From NCBI RefSeq assembly GCF_002514735.1, contig NZ_KZ300477.1, positions 187,879 through 251,878 of the forward strand: DNA of 64,000 bases, given 5' to 3'. The notes beneath the pieces were generated by a model. That model did no database searches, was not told the DNA's origin, and saw only the letters and a list, made by a program, of their open reading frames with translations. Shown piece by piece: positions 46,726 through 56,305 of this stretch. Source of the stretch: Sediminicola luteus. Its GTDB lineage: Bacteria > Bacteroidota > Bacteroidia > Flavobacteriales > Flavobacteriaceae. The position numbers were made by a program, and so were the translations under genes. The number at the start of each line of letters is the position of its first letter. Position 1 is the first letter of the stretch.

Positions 46726-47204
46726 TGCTCTGGATCTACATATTCCAAGAAATTCCGCCCGAATTGGCCGGCATGGAACCCATAGAACCGGATCCCATTC
46801 CGTTCAGTACCGACACCCCGGCCTGGAAAGTGGTATGGGCCCTTTTAGCCCTGCTAGTCCTATATGGTCTTTTTAAAGCCTACCGTAAATACCGGACGAA
46901 TGCCTATCGCCGTGAGGCCCTGGTCGCTTTGGAGGATATAGCGAAGAAGCCGCATGCCGTAAAATCGATTATGTTTTTACTAAAACGTACCGCCCTTATC
47001 GGTTACCCCAGGCAAGAAGTAGCCGGCTTGGAAGGTGATGCCTGGTTGGCTTTTTTAGATGGTTCCCTTCCCGAAGGAGGTTTTAGCCCATTAAAAGAAG
47101 TTATCCATACGGCCATCTATAAAGATGAAACCACAGAAGTTTCGGCTTCCGATATAGACCGATTGATCAATCTAAGTAAAACCTGGATCCGAAAGCATGG
47201 CTGA
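46722..47204 (+). CDS. DUF4381 membrane protein of the bat operon
   Basis: A 160-residue protein with one membrane helix (about 33-52, AWKVVWALLALLVLYGLF) and a cytoplasmic DUF4381 domain (REALVALEDIAKK, MFLLKRTALIGYPRQEVAGLEGDAWLAFLD). It overlaps the DUF58 gene by 4 bp and batA by 8 bp, so all are translated from one message. Its role within the Bat complex is not known. Confidence 0.88.
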   Translation: MMLWIYIFQEIPPELAGMEPIEPDPIPFSTDTPAWKVVWALLALLVLYGLFKAYRKYRTNAYRREALVALEDIAKKPHAVKSIMFLLKRTALIGYPRQEVAGLEGDAWLAFLDGSLPEGGFSPLKEVIHTAIYKDETTEVSASDIDRLINLSKTWIRKHG

Positions 47205-48195
47205 GAATTTCGAATTTGCATATCGCTGGGTTTTCTTTTTGGCACCATTGCCCTTATTGGTCTATTGGTTATTGCCTCCTATAAAAAGTAAAAGCAGCTC
47301 ACTTACCTATCCGTATTTCAACAGGGCCGCCGAAGTATCCGGTGAAAAGCCCAGCCGTTCGGCCCAAGTAAAAGGGCGTGGTATCTTACCATGGATTACC
47401 CTAACTCTTATTTGGCTTTTATTGCTCGGCGCCGTGGCCTCGCCCCAATTGGTAGGCAAACCGGAGAAAAAAGTAAAACTCTCGAGAAACTTTTTAATCG
47501 TGGCCGACCTTTCCTTCAGTATGGCCCAAAACGATTGGGTACTCGACGATAAACGCGTCAGTCGCTGGGAAGCCGTAAAGGATATCATGAAAGATTTTGT
47601 GGTGCGTCGCAAAAGTGACCGCCTCGGTTTGGTGTTCTTTGCTTCCAATGCTTACGTACAGGCGCCCTTTACCAACGATCTGGAAACCGTACAAACCATG
47701 CTCGATGAGGCCGATGTGGGTATGGCCGGCCAGGCCACCAATATCGGTAAAGCCATTGTAAAAGGTATGGATCTATTCGAACGCGATACCATTTCGAACA
47801 AAGTAATGCTTTTACTTACCGATGGGGTCGATAGCGGACAAGAGATACTTCCGTTAGATGCGGCCAATCTGGCCAAAAAAGACAGTACCGTAATCTATAC
47901 CATAGGCATCGGTACGCCTGGTAGCTCAGGTTCCGATCTGGACGAGCGCACTTTGGAAGAAATCGCCGAAATGACCGATGGTTCCTACTTTAGGGCCGCC
48001 GATGCCGATGCCCTCGAAAAAGTATATGCCGAACTCGATGCCTTGGAGCCCATTGAGTATGAAGAAGAAAGTTACGTGCCCCGTACCTTGCTGTATTATT
48101 ATCCTTTGGCCGCCGCTTTGGCCTTGGGCACTTTGGTCGTTGGCATCAACCTGATCCTATTGATTTTTAAAAACCTGGTACGCAACGATGGATAA
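47197..48195 (+). CDS. batA: BatA, von Willebrand A membrane protein
   Basis: A 332-residue inner-membrane protein: two N-terminal helices (about 10-27 and 63-81), a periplasmic or cytoplasmic VWA domain (about 96-280) and a C-terminal helix (about 305-325). The MIDAS metal site is DLSFS at 104-108, complete with Asp, Ser, Ser. BatA and BatB are thought to bind each other through VWA domains and aid aerotolerance in Bacteroides. It overlaps the next gene by 8 bp. Confidence 0.95.
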   Translation: MAENFEFAYRWVFFLAPLPLLVYWLLPPIKSKSSSLTYPYFNRAAEVSGEKPSRSAQVKGRGILPWITLTLIWLLLLGAVASPQLVGKPEKKVKLSRNFLIVADLSFSMAQNDWVLDDKRVSRWEAVKDIMKDFVVRRKSDRLGLVFFASNAYVQAPFTNDLETVQTMLDEADVGMAGQATNIGKAIVKGMDLFERDTISNKVMLLLTDGVDSGQEILPLDAANLAKKDSTVIYTIGIGTPGSSGSDLDERTLEEIAEMTDGSYFRAADADALEKVYAELDALEPIEYEEESYVPRTLLYYYPLAAALALGTLVVGINLILLIFKNLVRNDG

Positions 48196-49894
48196 GGCCA
48201 ACCTACATATCGACTGGGAACAATTCCATTTTCTAAGGGGCGAATACCTTTGGTGGTTGCTTTTGCCGGCATTGGTACTTTTGGTATCTATTTTCTTACT
48301 GCGCGATAAAAACCAATGGAAAAAACATATCGCCAAACACCTCAGGCCCTATGTCATCCAAAAGGGAAGTGAATGGAAGACCCAACTGATCTATATCTCT
48401 TTGATATTCATGTTCGGGCTCGGTTTTGTGGCGGTATTGGGCCCCACTTGGAAAAAAGAGGAAGGCCCCACCAAAAAAACGGCCTCTAAATTGGTGATCG
48501 CCCTCGATCTTTCGCAAAGTATGCTTACCGAAGATGTGTCGCCCAATCGTTTGGAACGGGCCAAGTTCAAAATACACGACCTGTTAGAGGCCAACCCCAG
48601 GGCGGCCACCAATCTGTTGGCTTTCTCGGGTAGTACGCATACTGTAATTCCGTTTACCATAGACTATAAGATCTTAAAAGACAATCTCGACGGCCTCTTA
48701 CCACGAATGATGCCCCAAAAAGGTACTTCCTATGCGCTTTTATACCAAAAACTTGATACCCTTTTGGCCCAAGTAGAGGCCCCGGCCAAGGTCTTGATCT
48801 TTACCGACGACCTTTCGGAAGTAGATGTGAATGCCACGGCCGCGCTGACTTCACGTTTGAACATGGAGTTGTTCTTTTACCCTTTCGCCACCTTGCAAGG
48901 CGGTAAAATTCCGGGACACACCCAAGTACATTCCGCTCTCAACGCAAATCAAAAACAAGCTTTGAGCGCTTTGGATAAGGTAACGGTAATGGAACCTACT
49001 TTAGATGCTACCGATATGGAAGGCTTTGCCAAGACCATTAGTGAGCATTTGATTTTCGAGGATCAGGACAAAGACAAGGAGACCCATTGGTTAGATGAGG
49101 GCTATTGGGTCTGCATCCCGCTTTTGATCTTCTTTTTATTCAGTTTTAGAAAAGGATGGGGCTTGCAATCGGTAGTACTACTTTTTCTTTTGGGAAGTTG
49201 TAGTCCTATGGAGAACGACCCTGAAGGTTTTAAATTCAAAAACCTTTTCCTTACCCAAGATTATAGGGCTCAAAAAGCCTATGAACGTGGCGATTATGCC
49301 TTAGCCGCCCAGCTATATACCGACCCACTCTATCAGGGCATGGCCTATTTTAAGGCCGGGGATCTGTTGAGCGCCCAAACCGCATTTTCACAAGATAGTA
49401 CGCAGGCGGGGCAATACAACCTCAGCCTTACCTATTTAAAACTGGGTGAATACCATAAATCGGCCGAAGTATTGGAAGAATTGGTCGCCCGAAACCCCGA
49501 TTTCTCAAAGGCCCAACAGTCTTTACAAACCTTGGAGGCCGTTATGCCTTCTTTAGATACCATGCGTTTGGACCAAGTAGATCGTAATCCGGCAAAACAA
49601 CGGGCCAAGAATGAAAAGAACGATTCGCTGGAAGATCTAAGTGGGGGCGGACAAAAAGCCACCGAAAAAGACATGCAGCAATCGCGCAAGGAGGAAACCT
49701 TGACCACCGGCATTCGAAAAGGCAAGGAAATGGAAGAACTCCCAGACGATTTTCAGGCCGGCCAAGGCCAAATGCCCAAAAACGTATTGATGCGTAAGGT
49801 TGACGACGACCCGGCCCTGTTCCTTACCCGTAAGTTCCGCTATCAAGTAAAAAAGAAACAAGTACCCACCCAAAAAAGCGAAAATTCATGGTAA
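48188..49894 (+). CDS. batB: BatB-BatC fusion: VWA domain plus TPR lipoprotein-like region
   Basis: A 568-residue protein combining two proteins that are separate in many relatives. Residues about 20-82 are membrane helices, 100-290 a VWA domain with MIDAS DLSQS at 107-111. After a helix at about 304-337 follows an internal lipobox-like LLFLLGSC ending at Cys338, then TPR-like helices (about 345-455, ERGDYALAAQLYTDPLY and LGEYHKSAEVLEELVARNPD) and an acidic/basic low-complexity tail. The TPR part corresponds to BatC. It is coupled to batA and batD by overlaps of 8 and 7 bp. Confidence 0.9.
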   Translation: MDKANLHIDWEQFHFLRGEYLWWLLLPALVLLVSIFLLRDKNQWKKHIAKHLRPYVIQKGSEWKTQLIYISLIFMFGLGFVAVLGPTWKKEEGPTKKTASKLVIALDLSQSMLTEDVSPNRLERAKFKIHDLLEANPRAATNLLAFSGSTHTVIPFTIDYKILKDNLDGLLPRMMPQKGTSYALLYQKLDTLLAQVEAPAKVLIFTDDLSEVDVNATAALTSRLNMELFFYPFATLQGGKIPGHTQVHSALNANQKQALSALDKVTVMEPTLDATDMEGFAKTISEHLIFEDQDKDKETHWLDEGYWVCIPLLIFFLFSFRKGWGLQSVVLLFLLGSCSPMENDPEGFKFKNLFLTQDYRAQKAYERGDYALAAQLYTDPLYQGMAYFKAGDLLSAQTAFSQDSTQAGQYNLSLTYLKLGEYHKSAEVLEELVARNPDFSKAQQSLQTLEAVMPSLDTMRLDQVDRNPAKQRAKNEKNDSLEDLSGGGQKATEKDMQQSRKEETLTTGIRKGKEMEELPDDFQAGQGQMPKNVLMRKVDDDPALFLTRKFRYQVKKKQVPTQKSENSW

Positions 49895-51225
49895 GAAAGT
49901 TTGTCCTTACCCTGTTTTTGGGTGTACTCGGCTTCACTGGCCTACAGGCACAGAAATTAGTTGCCTATGTTAGCCTCAACAAATCCGATGCCTATATTGG
50001 CGAACCAGTTAGTATGACGGTTTCGGTACATACCTCCACTTGGTTTACCGAAGGGGTCGACTTGGGCAATTTGCAAGTAGACGATGCGCTTACCGTATAT
50101 TTCCGGTCGGTTTCCAATCGGAAGCAAATAGGCGGCAAGGCCATGCCCGGGGTCGATTTTCTTTACAATCTCTACCCTACCAAAGCCGGAACCCTTACCA
50201 TACCCGAAATAAAGATACATGTCAGTAGTCCGCCCGAAGGTGGCTACGAAGGCAAGCCCCATGTGCTTACGACACAGGCGAAAACCATTCAGGTACGTGA
50301 TGTACCCCTTGGCTTTTCCGCCGATGATTGGTTGGTAACCACCAACCTAACCGTCTCCGAAAACTGGAGTGCCCCCTTGGATAGTGTGAAAGTGGGCGAG
50401 GTCTTGGAACGTACCATAAGCCGTAGGGCCAGTGGTACCTTGGCCGAATTTATCCCTTCGATACGTTGGGATAGCATTGCAGGCGTATCCATTTATCCGA
50501 AACGGCCCAAAGTAGATACCCATAGGGGAAAAACGGCCGTATCGGCCTCCCAAAGCCAAACCGCCAGTTATCTTTTTGAAAAAGAGGGCTACGTAACCCT
50601 TCCCGCCACTTCTTTTACCTATTGGAGCCCCTATACCAAAAAGACCGTACGCAAAACACTGGATTCGGTACGTATTAAAGTAGTGCCCAACCCCGACTTG
50701 GGTATGTTGGAAACCGCCAAAAAGAACCTGGAGGCAACCCAAGTCACAGAAGTCCCAGAAGACAAACCCCTGACCATTTTAGGTTTAACACCCAAGGAAT
50801 TTGCCATCTGGGCCAGTTTGGGTTTGTTCGCCTTGTATATACTCTACCGCATCAATCGGTGGGCGTACTACGGCTATAAAAAACAACGAAAAGCACTATT
50901 GGCCTCGGAGGTCTATGCCTTTAAGCAGCTAAAAAAGGCCCTAACCAAAAAAGAGTCCAAAGCCTTTTATACGGCACGCCAACATTGGTTGGCCAAAACC
51001 CAAGCCGCCGATTCTTTAAGTAGTTTTATAAAAGCCTATGGCAGTGCCGAAGACCAAGAAAAATACCAAGCCTTCGATAAAGCACTTTTTGAGGCAAGCA
51101 CAAACCCAACTGACGGACAATGGAAAGACCTAGGTCAAAGTCTAGCCCAAGCCCGTACCCAATGGTTGGCGCAACAAGCCCAACCCGCTGTTGCTGATTC
51201 GGGTTGGTTGAATCCAACAGGTTAA
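49888..51225 (+). CDS. batD: BatD family protein
   Basis: A 445-residue protein with a signal peptide (cleaved near LQAQ, residue 22), a long periplasmic beta-rich region of Ig-like domains (about 30-275: VAYVSLNKSDAYIGEPVSMTVSV, LYPTKAGTLTIPEIKIHV, YLFEKEGYVTLPATSFTYWSP) and one membrane helix (about 303-322) followed by a cytoplasmic helical tail. It is the last gene of the operon, overlapping the BatB-BatC gene by 7 bp. BatD-type proteins are linked to oxygen tolerance; molecular role unknown. Confidence 0.93.
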   Translation: MVRKFVLTLFLGVLGFTGLQAQKLVAYVSLNKSDAYIGEPVSMTVSVHTSTWFTEGVDLGNLQVDDALTVYFRSVSNRKQIGGKAMPGVDFLYNLYPTKAGTLTIPEIKIHVSSPPEGGYEGKPHVLTTQAKTIQVRDVPLGFSADDWLVTTNLTVSENWSAPLDSVKVGEVLERTISRRASGTLAEFIPSIRWDSIAGVSIYPKRPKVDTHRGKTAVSASQSQTASYLFEKEGYVTLPATSFTYWSPYTKKTVRKTLDSVRIKVVPNPDLGMLETAKKNLEATQVTEVPEDKPLTILGLTPKEFAIWASLGLFALYILYRINRWAYYGYKKQRKALLASEVYAFKQLKKALTKKESKAFYTARQHWLAKTQAADSLSSFIKAYGSAEDQEKYQAFDKALFEASTNPTDGQWKDLGQSLAQARTQWLAQQAQPAVADSGWLNPTG

Positions 51226-51275
51226 CATTTAACAGTGCATTATTTTGAATATTAAATACTTAACCAACAACAAAA

Positions 51276-52250
51276 ATGAACATCCTATATATCTTAGGCA
51301 ATGGTTTTGATCTTAGTCTTGGTTTAAAAACAAGTTATTCTCACTTTTATACACATTATCTAAGTCAAAAATCAAAACATCCTATTATTGTAAAACTCAA
51401 AGAAGAAATTAAGGATGTAAATTCGAATTGGTCTGATTTAGAAATAGCTCTTGGGAAATTTACGACCAATTTGACTTCCCTTGAAGATTTCGATATTGTA
51501 AATGATGATATAAGATATAGTTTATCAAACTATCTTAAGGCTCAAGAAGAAAGCCTAGTTCTTAATAATGGAATTATTAAATCCATTACACAATTCTTTG
51601 CGAAACCTGAAACTCCTTTACCTCTAACAGAATTAAGAAGATTAGTAAAGTATAAAAACAAATGGAGCTCTAGCCAGTGGAATGTAAACATTGTTACATT
51701 TAACTATACTCAGATAGTAGAAAAAATATTTGAGAATTCGAATAATTTAAAAATTGGTAATCATCATAATCATACTATTCAGTTGAGGAGTGTCAATCAT
51801 ATCCATGGTCTTGTTGATAAAGATTTAATCATGGGCATAAATGATGTTTCACAATTATCAAATAAATCATTTCATGAGAATATTGATTTTTTAGAGTCTT
51901 TTATAAAACCCATTGCCAATCAAGCGTTACAACATGCTTAAGATGAAGAATTCAAAGCTAAAATAAATGACTCCAATCTAATTTGTATCATGGGGTCTTC
52001 TCTTGGATTAACCGATCAGTATTGGTGGGAATTGATAGGAAAAAGGGTATTAGGAGGTTCCCTTTTAATCATCTTTAAATTCCAAAACAAGGTTAATGGT
52101 CTTGAAACCCACAAGAAAGGTAGAATGATTAGATCCGTTAAGGCAGAATTCCTTTCAAAATCAAATTTAAGTAAAGAAGAGAAAGAAAAGGCAGCCAATA
52201 ATATTATTGTTCACTTGTCAAAAAACCTTTTTGAAGAATACGGTTCTTAG
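51276..52250 (+). pseudogene. AbiH-like phage abortive-infection gene broken by an in-frame stop
   Basis: One continuous frame of 325 codons carries a single TAA at 51939-51941 (codon 222). Upstream, LYILGNGFDLSLGLKTSYSHFY is the AbiH N-terminus; SSQWNVNIVTFNYTQIVEKIF and VNHIHGLVDKDLIMGIND follow. Beyond the stop, in the same frame, CIMGSSLGLTDQYWWELIGKRV completes the family's pattern to 52250. Intact AbiH proteins halt phage growth in infected cells. The DNA is visibly AT-rich next to batD, suggesting recent acquisition. A truncated product of 221 residues, or readthrough, is possible; a sequencing error cannot be excluded. Confidence 0.85.
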
Positions 52251-52277
52251 GCAAAAAGGTTAAGAGCACTAAAAGTG

Positions 52278-53888
52278 CTACAATTCTATCCGCACGGGAA
52301 AACCGGGAAATTGTTTCGCCTCTTCGGTGGTTACATCTACCATTCTGGGCCAGCATTCAAAAACCACTTTTTTGGTTTCTGGATATAGTCTGATTAGTCC
52401 GTAACCCGCTCCTTCCGAATGGTTATCGGGGTTTACATAGGCATGCATACTTATCTTATTGTTGAACCCATCCAAAAACCGACCGTTCCAAGGAAGCTTT
52501 CCATTGGAATTAGGCCCTGCTTTTTCATCGGCGGGCCACCACCAACGGCTGTAATAATTGTTTACTATAGCGGGAACCACAAAGGCCCACGGGCCATCAT
52601 CGAATTCATCTATTCCGTGCTTGATTACGGTAGCCAAATGTTGGTCTCCGGCAATATGGATGGCCCCAGCTTCTTCAATAGCCTTCAACGCCTTGTTTCT
52701 GCCGGTCTGCGGCCAACCGTTCGAGTCCAAATCGGCATGCAAACGGTTGTGCTGTCTCCCATGTAAATGTGCCCCACCACAAAATCCGGTTTGCGATAAC
52801 ACCACCTTGATACGGTTTTCGGCCTTATCCTTTCCCCAATTTTCCAAAAAATCCAATTGTCGATCACCCAATAAGACCAAGCCATCTACATCAATTTGCG
52901 CTGGGTCGTAGGTCGAATCGCGAACATGGTCGGGCCGGGGGCCCATTTGGGGTATTTTGCCATTGGGTCCAGATTTAAACTTACGATCTTCAATGATGGC
53001 CAAATCAATTCCGCCCAACAACATATTCGTATAATACACCCCTATGCCTTGCTGAATGGGTGTACTATCAAAGGGGTCGGGTAAGTGTGCAGTTTGGCAG
53101 CGTTCTACCATTTTTACATATTCGGCCGGGTAAAAATACCCACCATCGTTTCCGGCCCTGATCTGGGCCACTTTGCCCCCTTCTCCCCAAAGATTGCCCT
53201 GGCCAATATCATGGTCATCTGGTATGGTAATACAGGGCCTATTTCTAAATGTTTCCCGAAACTGCATTCCAAACTTCAACCAGGCCGCCGTATGTTCCGT
53301 ATGGTCATAAGATTGATCCCCGGCAAAAAATATCAGATCCGGGTCTTGGTGGTTGATGTTCCTGACATAGTTTTCCCTATCACCCCGGTCTTTATTACTG
53401 TTACAGGACAAAGCAGCTATAGTAATTTCCTTTTTATCCTTAGGATCTTTCCGGATCAAGCCTTCGTAAACAGCCTCTTTACCATGCATAAAACGATAGC
53501 GGGTATCGGTAGACATATCCCAATTTTCTACCCGGAAGGTGGTAGACCACCCTATCTCGTTCACCTTCTTTTTTTGTACTGTTTGCCATTTTCCATTTTT
53601 TAAGAGTGTCAAACGGACTTCCCGGGTCTCCTTGGGATACAAAGGAAACAATTGGGCCGTTAGTTTTAGCGTATTTGCATGCGCCGTATACATGCCAAAA
53701 GCGATGACATCTTTCCGGTCAACCTTAAGATCGATAATGGGATTCGCAGCCCGGTTCCACCAATCGTTGGTGGCCAAGGTATCTACCCCACTAAAAGGCG
53801 CCTGAACATAGGTTGAGGTTTCTTTTTGGTCAACCGATTTACAGCTAGCAAATAGAATAACGGATACAAAATAGATCAGGTTTTTCAT
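52278..53888 (-). CDS. PhoD-like alkaline phosphatase lipoprotein
   Basis: A 536-residue exported lipoprotein (lipobox FASC, Cys16). The N-terminal beta-sandwich (about 40-155) and the metallophosphatase domain (about 160-480) are PhoD-like. Metal-binding motifs are seen: AALSCNSN, FAGDQSYDH, IPDDHDIGQGN and IAGDQHLAT. PhoD enzymes are phosphodiesterases and monoesterases acting outside the inner membrane to release phosphate. It stands alone between the AbiH pseudogene and recJ. Substrate unknown. Confidence 0.9.
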   Translation of the reverse strand: MKNLIYFVSVILFASCKSVDQKETSTYVQAPFSGVDTLATNDWWNRAANPIIDLKVDRKDVIAFGMYTAHANTLKLTAQLFPLYPKETREVRLTLLKNGKWQTVQKKKVNEIGWSTTFRVENWDMSTDTRYRFMHGKEAVYEGLIRKDPKDKKEITIAALSCNSNKDRGDRENYVRNINHQDPDLIFFAGDQSYDHTEHTAAWLKFGMQFRETFRNRPCITIPDDHDIGQGNLWGEGGKVAQIRAGNDGGYFYPAEYVKMVERCQTAHLPDPFDSTPIQQGIGVYYTNMLLGGIDLAIIEDRKFKSGPNGKIPQMGPRPDHVRDSTYDPAQIDVDGLVLLGDRQLDFLENWGKDKAENRIKVVLSQTGFCGGAHLHGRQHNRLHADLDSNGWPQTGRNKALKAIEEAGAIHIAGDQHLATVIKHGIDEFDDGPWAFVVPAIVNNYYSRWWWPADEKAGPNSNGKLPWNGRFLDGFNNKISMHAYVNPDNHSEGAGYGLIRLYPETKKVVFECWPRMVDVTTEEAKQFPGFPVRIEL

Positions 53889-53914
53889 GGATTGGTTTTA
53901 GTGGTTATAAGAAG

Positions 53915-53942
53915 GAATCGTTTCATTCTATTTCAGAATGAC
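53915..53942. repeat. Diverged GTCATTC-type repeat with hairpin
   Basis: TCATTCT-ATTTC-AGAATGA (53923-53941) is a perfect 7-bp stem; with GAATCGTTTCATTC it resembles the GTCATTC...GGAATC repeat at 4149-4184. It is in the upstream gap of the PhoD-like gene. Confidence 0.35.
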
Positions 53943-54078
53943 TTAAACACTGCCAAAAGGTTTAACTTCTTAATGAAAAATTCACCCAAAAACTGGCACT
54001 TAAAGCTATTAAAAATGAGGAATTCCAGTACGAGTGTTTAGAATTGTAACAAAAAGACCTCTATTTCAAATTAATCGT

Positions 54079-55767
54079 TTACCTCAAATCCCGTAATCGC
54101 AACTGCAGTTTGGTTACCCCTTGCCAATGGTTTTCATCTAGGCAGTACACTATATCTACGGGCTTTTTTCCGGAAGCCAAAGGCCATTTATCGCCCAGGC
54201 CGAACCCTATGGCGCCAATGGGTTGGGATCCTTGTTGGGCGATGGTAAGTTTCAAATGCTTTTCGTCTTCACCTACCGGGCGACCATAACCGGTATCGTA
54301 CACCCCTTCACTCAAAAAAACCGGCGCCATATTGCCAGGGCCAAAGGGTGCGAACTGTTTTAAAATCCTATAGAATTTCGGGCTGATATCGACCAGATCC
54401 AAGCTTTGGTCTATTTGAATCTCGGGCTCTCGCAATTGTTTGGGTAGGGTTTGGGCCACCACTTCTTCGAATTTGGCCTTGAACAAAGGGTATTGGGCTT
54501 CGGTAAGTGTAAGTCCGGCCGCATATTTATGCCCCCCGAACTGAATAATGTGCTCTTGGCATTGCTCCAGGGCGGCATATACATCGAAACCCTTTACCGA
54601 ACGGGCCGATGCCGCCAGTTTATCGCCACTTTTGGTAAAGACCAAAGTCGGTCGGTAATAGGTCTCGATCAAACGTGAAGCCACGATTCCGATCACCCCT
54701 TTATGCCATTGCGGGTCGTATACCACCGTGGTATGCCGCCCTTCTTCACCCAATTCAGTAATTTGATCTAGGGCCTGTTGGGTAATGATTTTATCGGTTT
54801 CCCTACGGTCGCTATTAAACTGTTCAATTCCCAGCGCTATTTCCTGGGCGCTTTCCAAATCTTGGGCGGTTAAAAGGGTCACCGCATATTGCCCGTGTTC
54901 CATACGTCCGGCCGCATTGATCCGCGGCGCCACGGTAAATACCAGATCGGTAACGGTCATTTTAGGCTTTTCGGCCTGCTTCATCAGGGCGGCAATGCCC
55001 GGTCGGGGATCTTGGTTCACCTGTTGTAGCCCAAAATAGGCCAAGACCCGATTCTCTCCGGTAATGGGTACGATATCGGCCCCAATGGCTATGGCTACCA
55101 GGTCTAGATAGGGCATCCAATATTCAAAGGTCTCCCCTAAGCGGGAACCTAGGGCCTGGATCAATTTAAAACCCACCCCACAACCACAAAGTTCCTTATA
55201 GGGATAGTCGCAATCGTCTCTTTTGGGGTCCAAAACCGCAACGGCATCCGGAATTTGCTCCCCCGGTCTATGATGATCACAGATAATGAAATCGATGCCT
55301 TTTTCCTTGGCATAAGCCACCTTATCTATGGCTTTGATTCCACAATCCAACGCAATGATAAGATCGAAGCCATTATCGGCCGCAAAATCGATGCCCTGAT
55401 ACGATACCCCATAGCCCTCGGCATAACGATCCGGAATATAGGTAGCCACATTTAAGGTGTGGGTGAGCAAATAGGAAGACATCAGCGAAACGGCCGTGGT
55501 ACCGTCTACATCATAATCGCCATAGACCAAAATATTCTGTTGGGTGCACAGGGCGTGTTGAATCCGTTCGACTGCCAGATCCATATCGCGCATTAAAAAA
55601 GGATCGTGCAATTGTGCCAAGGAAGGTCTAAAAAAATCCTTGGCTTGCGCATAGGTGGTTATCCCCCGCTGCACCAAAAGGTAGGCGATACCCTCTGAAA
55701 CCGAAAGGCTTTTGGCCAAGGCCTGTACCTTTTCGGATTCGGGTTTGGGTTTCAGGATCCACCGCAT
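54079..55767 (-). CDS. recJ: Single-stranded-DNA-specific exonuclease RecJ
   Basis: A 562-residue 5'-3' exonuclease of the DHH family used in recombination and mismatch repair. Metal-binding motifs are D84/D86/D88 in GDYDVDGT, DCGIKA near 141 and DHH at 164-166. The DHHA1 domain (FGGHKYAAGLTL) and the C-terminal OB fold follow. Length matches the family. It lies 8 bp downstream of the OsmC gene and may share its transcript. Confidence 0.96.
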   Translation of the reverse strand: MRWILKPKPESEKVQALAKSLSVSEGIAYLLVQRGITTYAQAKDFFRPSLAQLHDPFLMRDMDLAVERIQHALCTQQNILVYGDYDVDGTTAVSLMSSYLLTHTLNVATYIPDRYAEGYGVSYQGIDFAADNGFDLIIALDCGIKAIDKVAYAKEKGIDFIICDHHRPGEQIPDAVAVLDPKRDDCDYPYKELCGCGVGFKLIQALGSRLGETFEYWMPYLDLVAIAIGADIVPITGENRVLAYFGLQQVNQDPRPGIAALMKQAEKPKMTVTDLVFTVAPRINAAGRMEHGQYAVTLLTAQDLESAQEIALGIEQFNSDRRETDKIITQQALDQITELGEEGRHTTVVYDPQWHKGVIGIVASRLIETYYRPTLVFTKSGDKLAASARSVKGFDVYAALEQCQEHIIQFGGHKYAAGLTLTEAQYPLFKAKFEEVVAQTLPKQLREPEIQIDQSLDLVDISPKFYRILKQFAPFGPGNMAPVFLSEGVYDTGYGRPVGEDEKHLKLTIAQQGSQPIGAIGFGLGDKWPLASGKKPVDIVYCLDENHWQGVTKLQLRLRDLR

Positions 55768-55775
55768 AGCCCGTG

Positions 55776-56195
55776 TTATTCGTTATGGTAAATAATCTCG
55801 ATATCGAGCTCGGCGAACCTGCGGAACATTTCCATGACCCCACAATATTTTTCTATGGAAAGGTCCACCGCACGTTTTAGTTTGGCCTCATTTAAGTTGG
55901 CCCCATGGAAATGGTATTCGATAGTAACCTTATCGTAATATTTCGGATGCTCTTCGGTAAGGTTGGCCATGGTCTCTATATGGAAATCGGACACTTCCAA
56001 TTTCATCTTGGCGATTAATGAAGCCACATCCAATCCGGAACAACCGGCCAAACTAGATAGCATTAAGGCTTTGGGCCTAAAGCTTTGTGGGTCTTCGGAA
56101 GACCCATCGTCTATTTTAAAAGTGCCTCCAGAGGTATTATTACTTTCAAAGGACATGCCGCCCAACCATTTGGTACTGATATGATTTGTTGCCAT
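55776..56195 (-). CDS. OsmC family protein
   Basis: A 139-residue OsmC/Ohr-fold protein. The ATG at 56195 gives the usual start (MATNHISTKWLGGMSFES); another ATG at 56237 adds 14 unlikely residues. LSSLAGCSGLDVASLI holds the conserved Cys and the C-terminal half KRAVDLSIEKYCGVMEMFRR a second Cys, the pair used to reduce organic hydroperoxides in Ohr/OsmC proteins. Some members instead bind lipids or have unknown roles. It precedes recJ by 8 bp. Confidence 0.9.
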   Translation of the reverse strand: MATNHISTKWLGGMSFESNNTSGGTFKIDDGSSEDPQSFRPKALMLSSLAGCSGLDVASLIAKMKLEVSDFHIETMANLTEEHPKYYDKVTIEYHFHGANLNEAKLKRAVDLSIEKYCGVMEMFRRFAELDIEIIYHNE

Positions 56196-56305
56196 ACTTA
56201 GGTTTTTTTCGTTTATTGTAATTACTCCTTTTGGCATATTCCTTTTTGAAAAGCCGAAGTAAGTTCATTGTCAAAAATAGGTAGAAAACCTTACAAAATA
56301 TCCAT

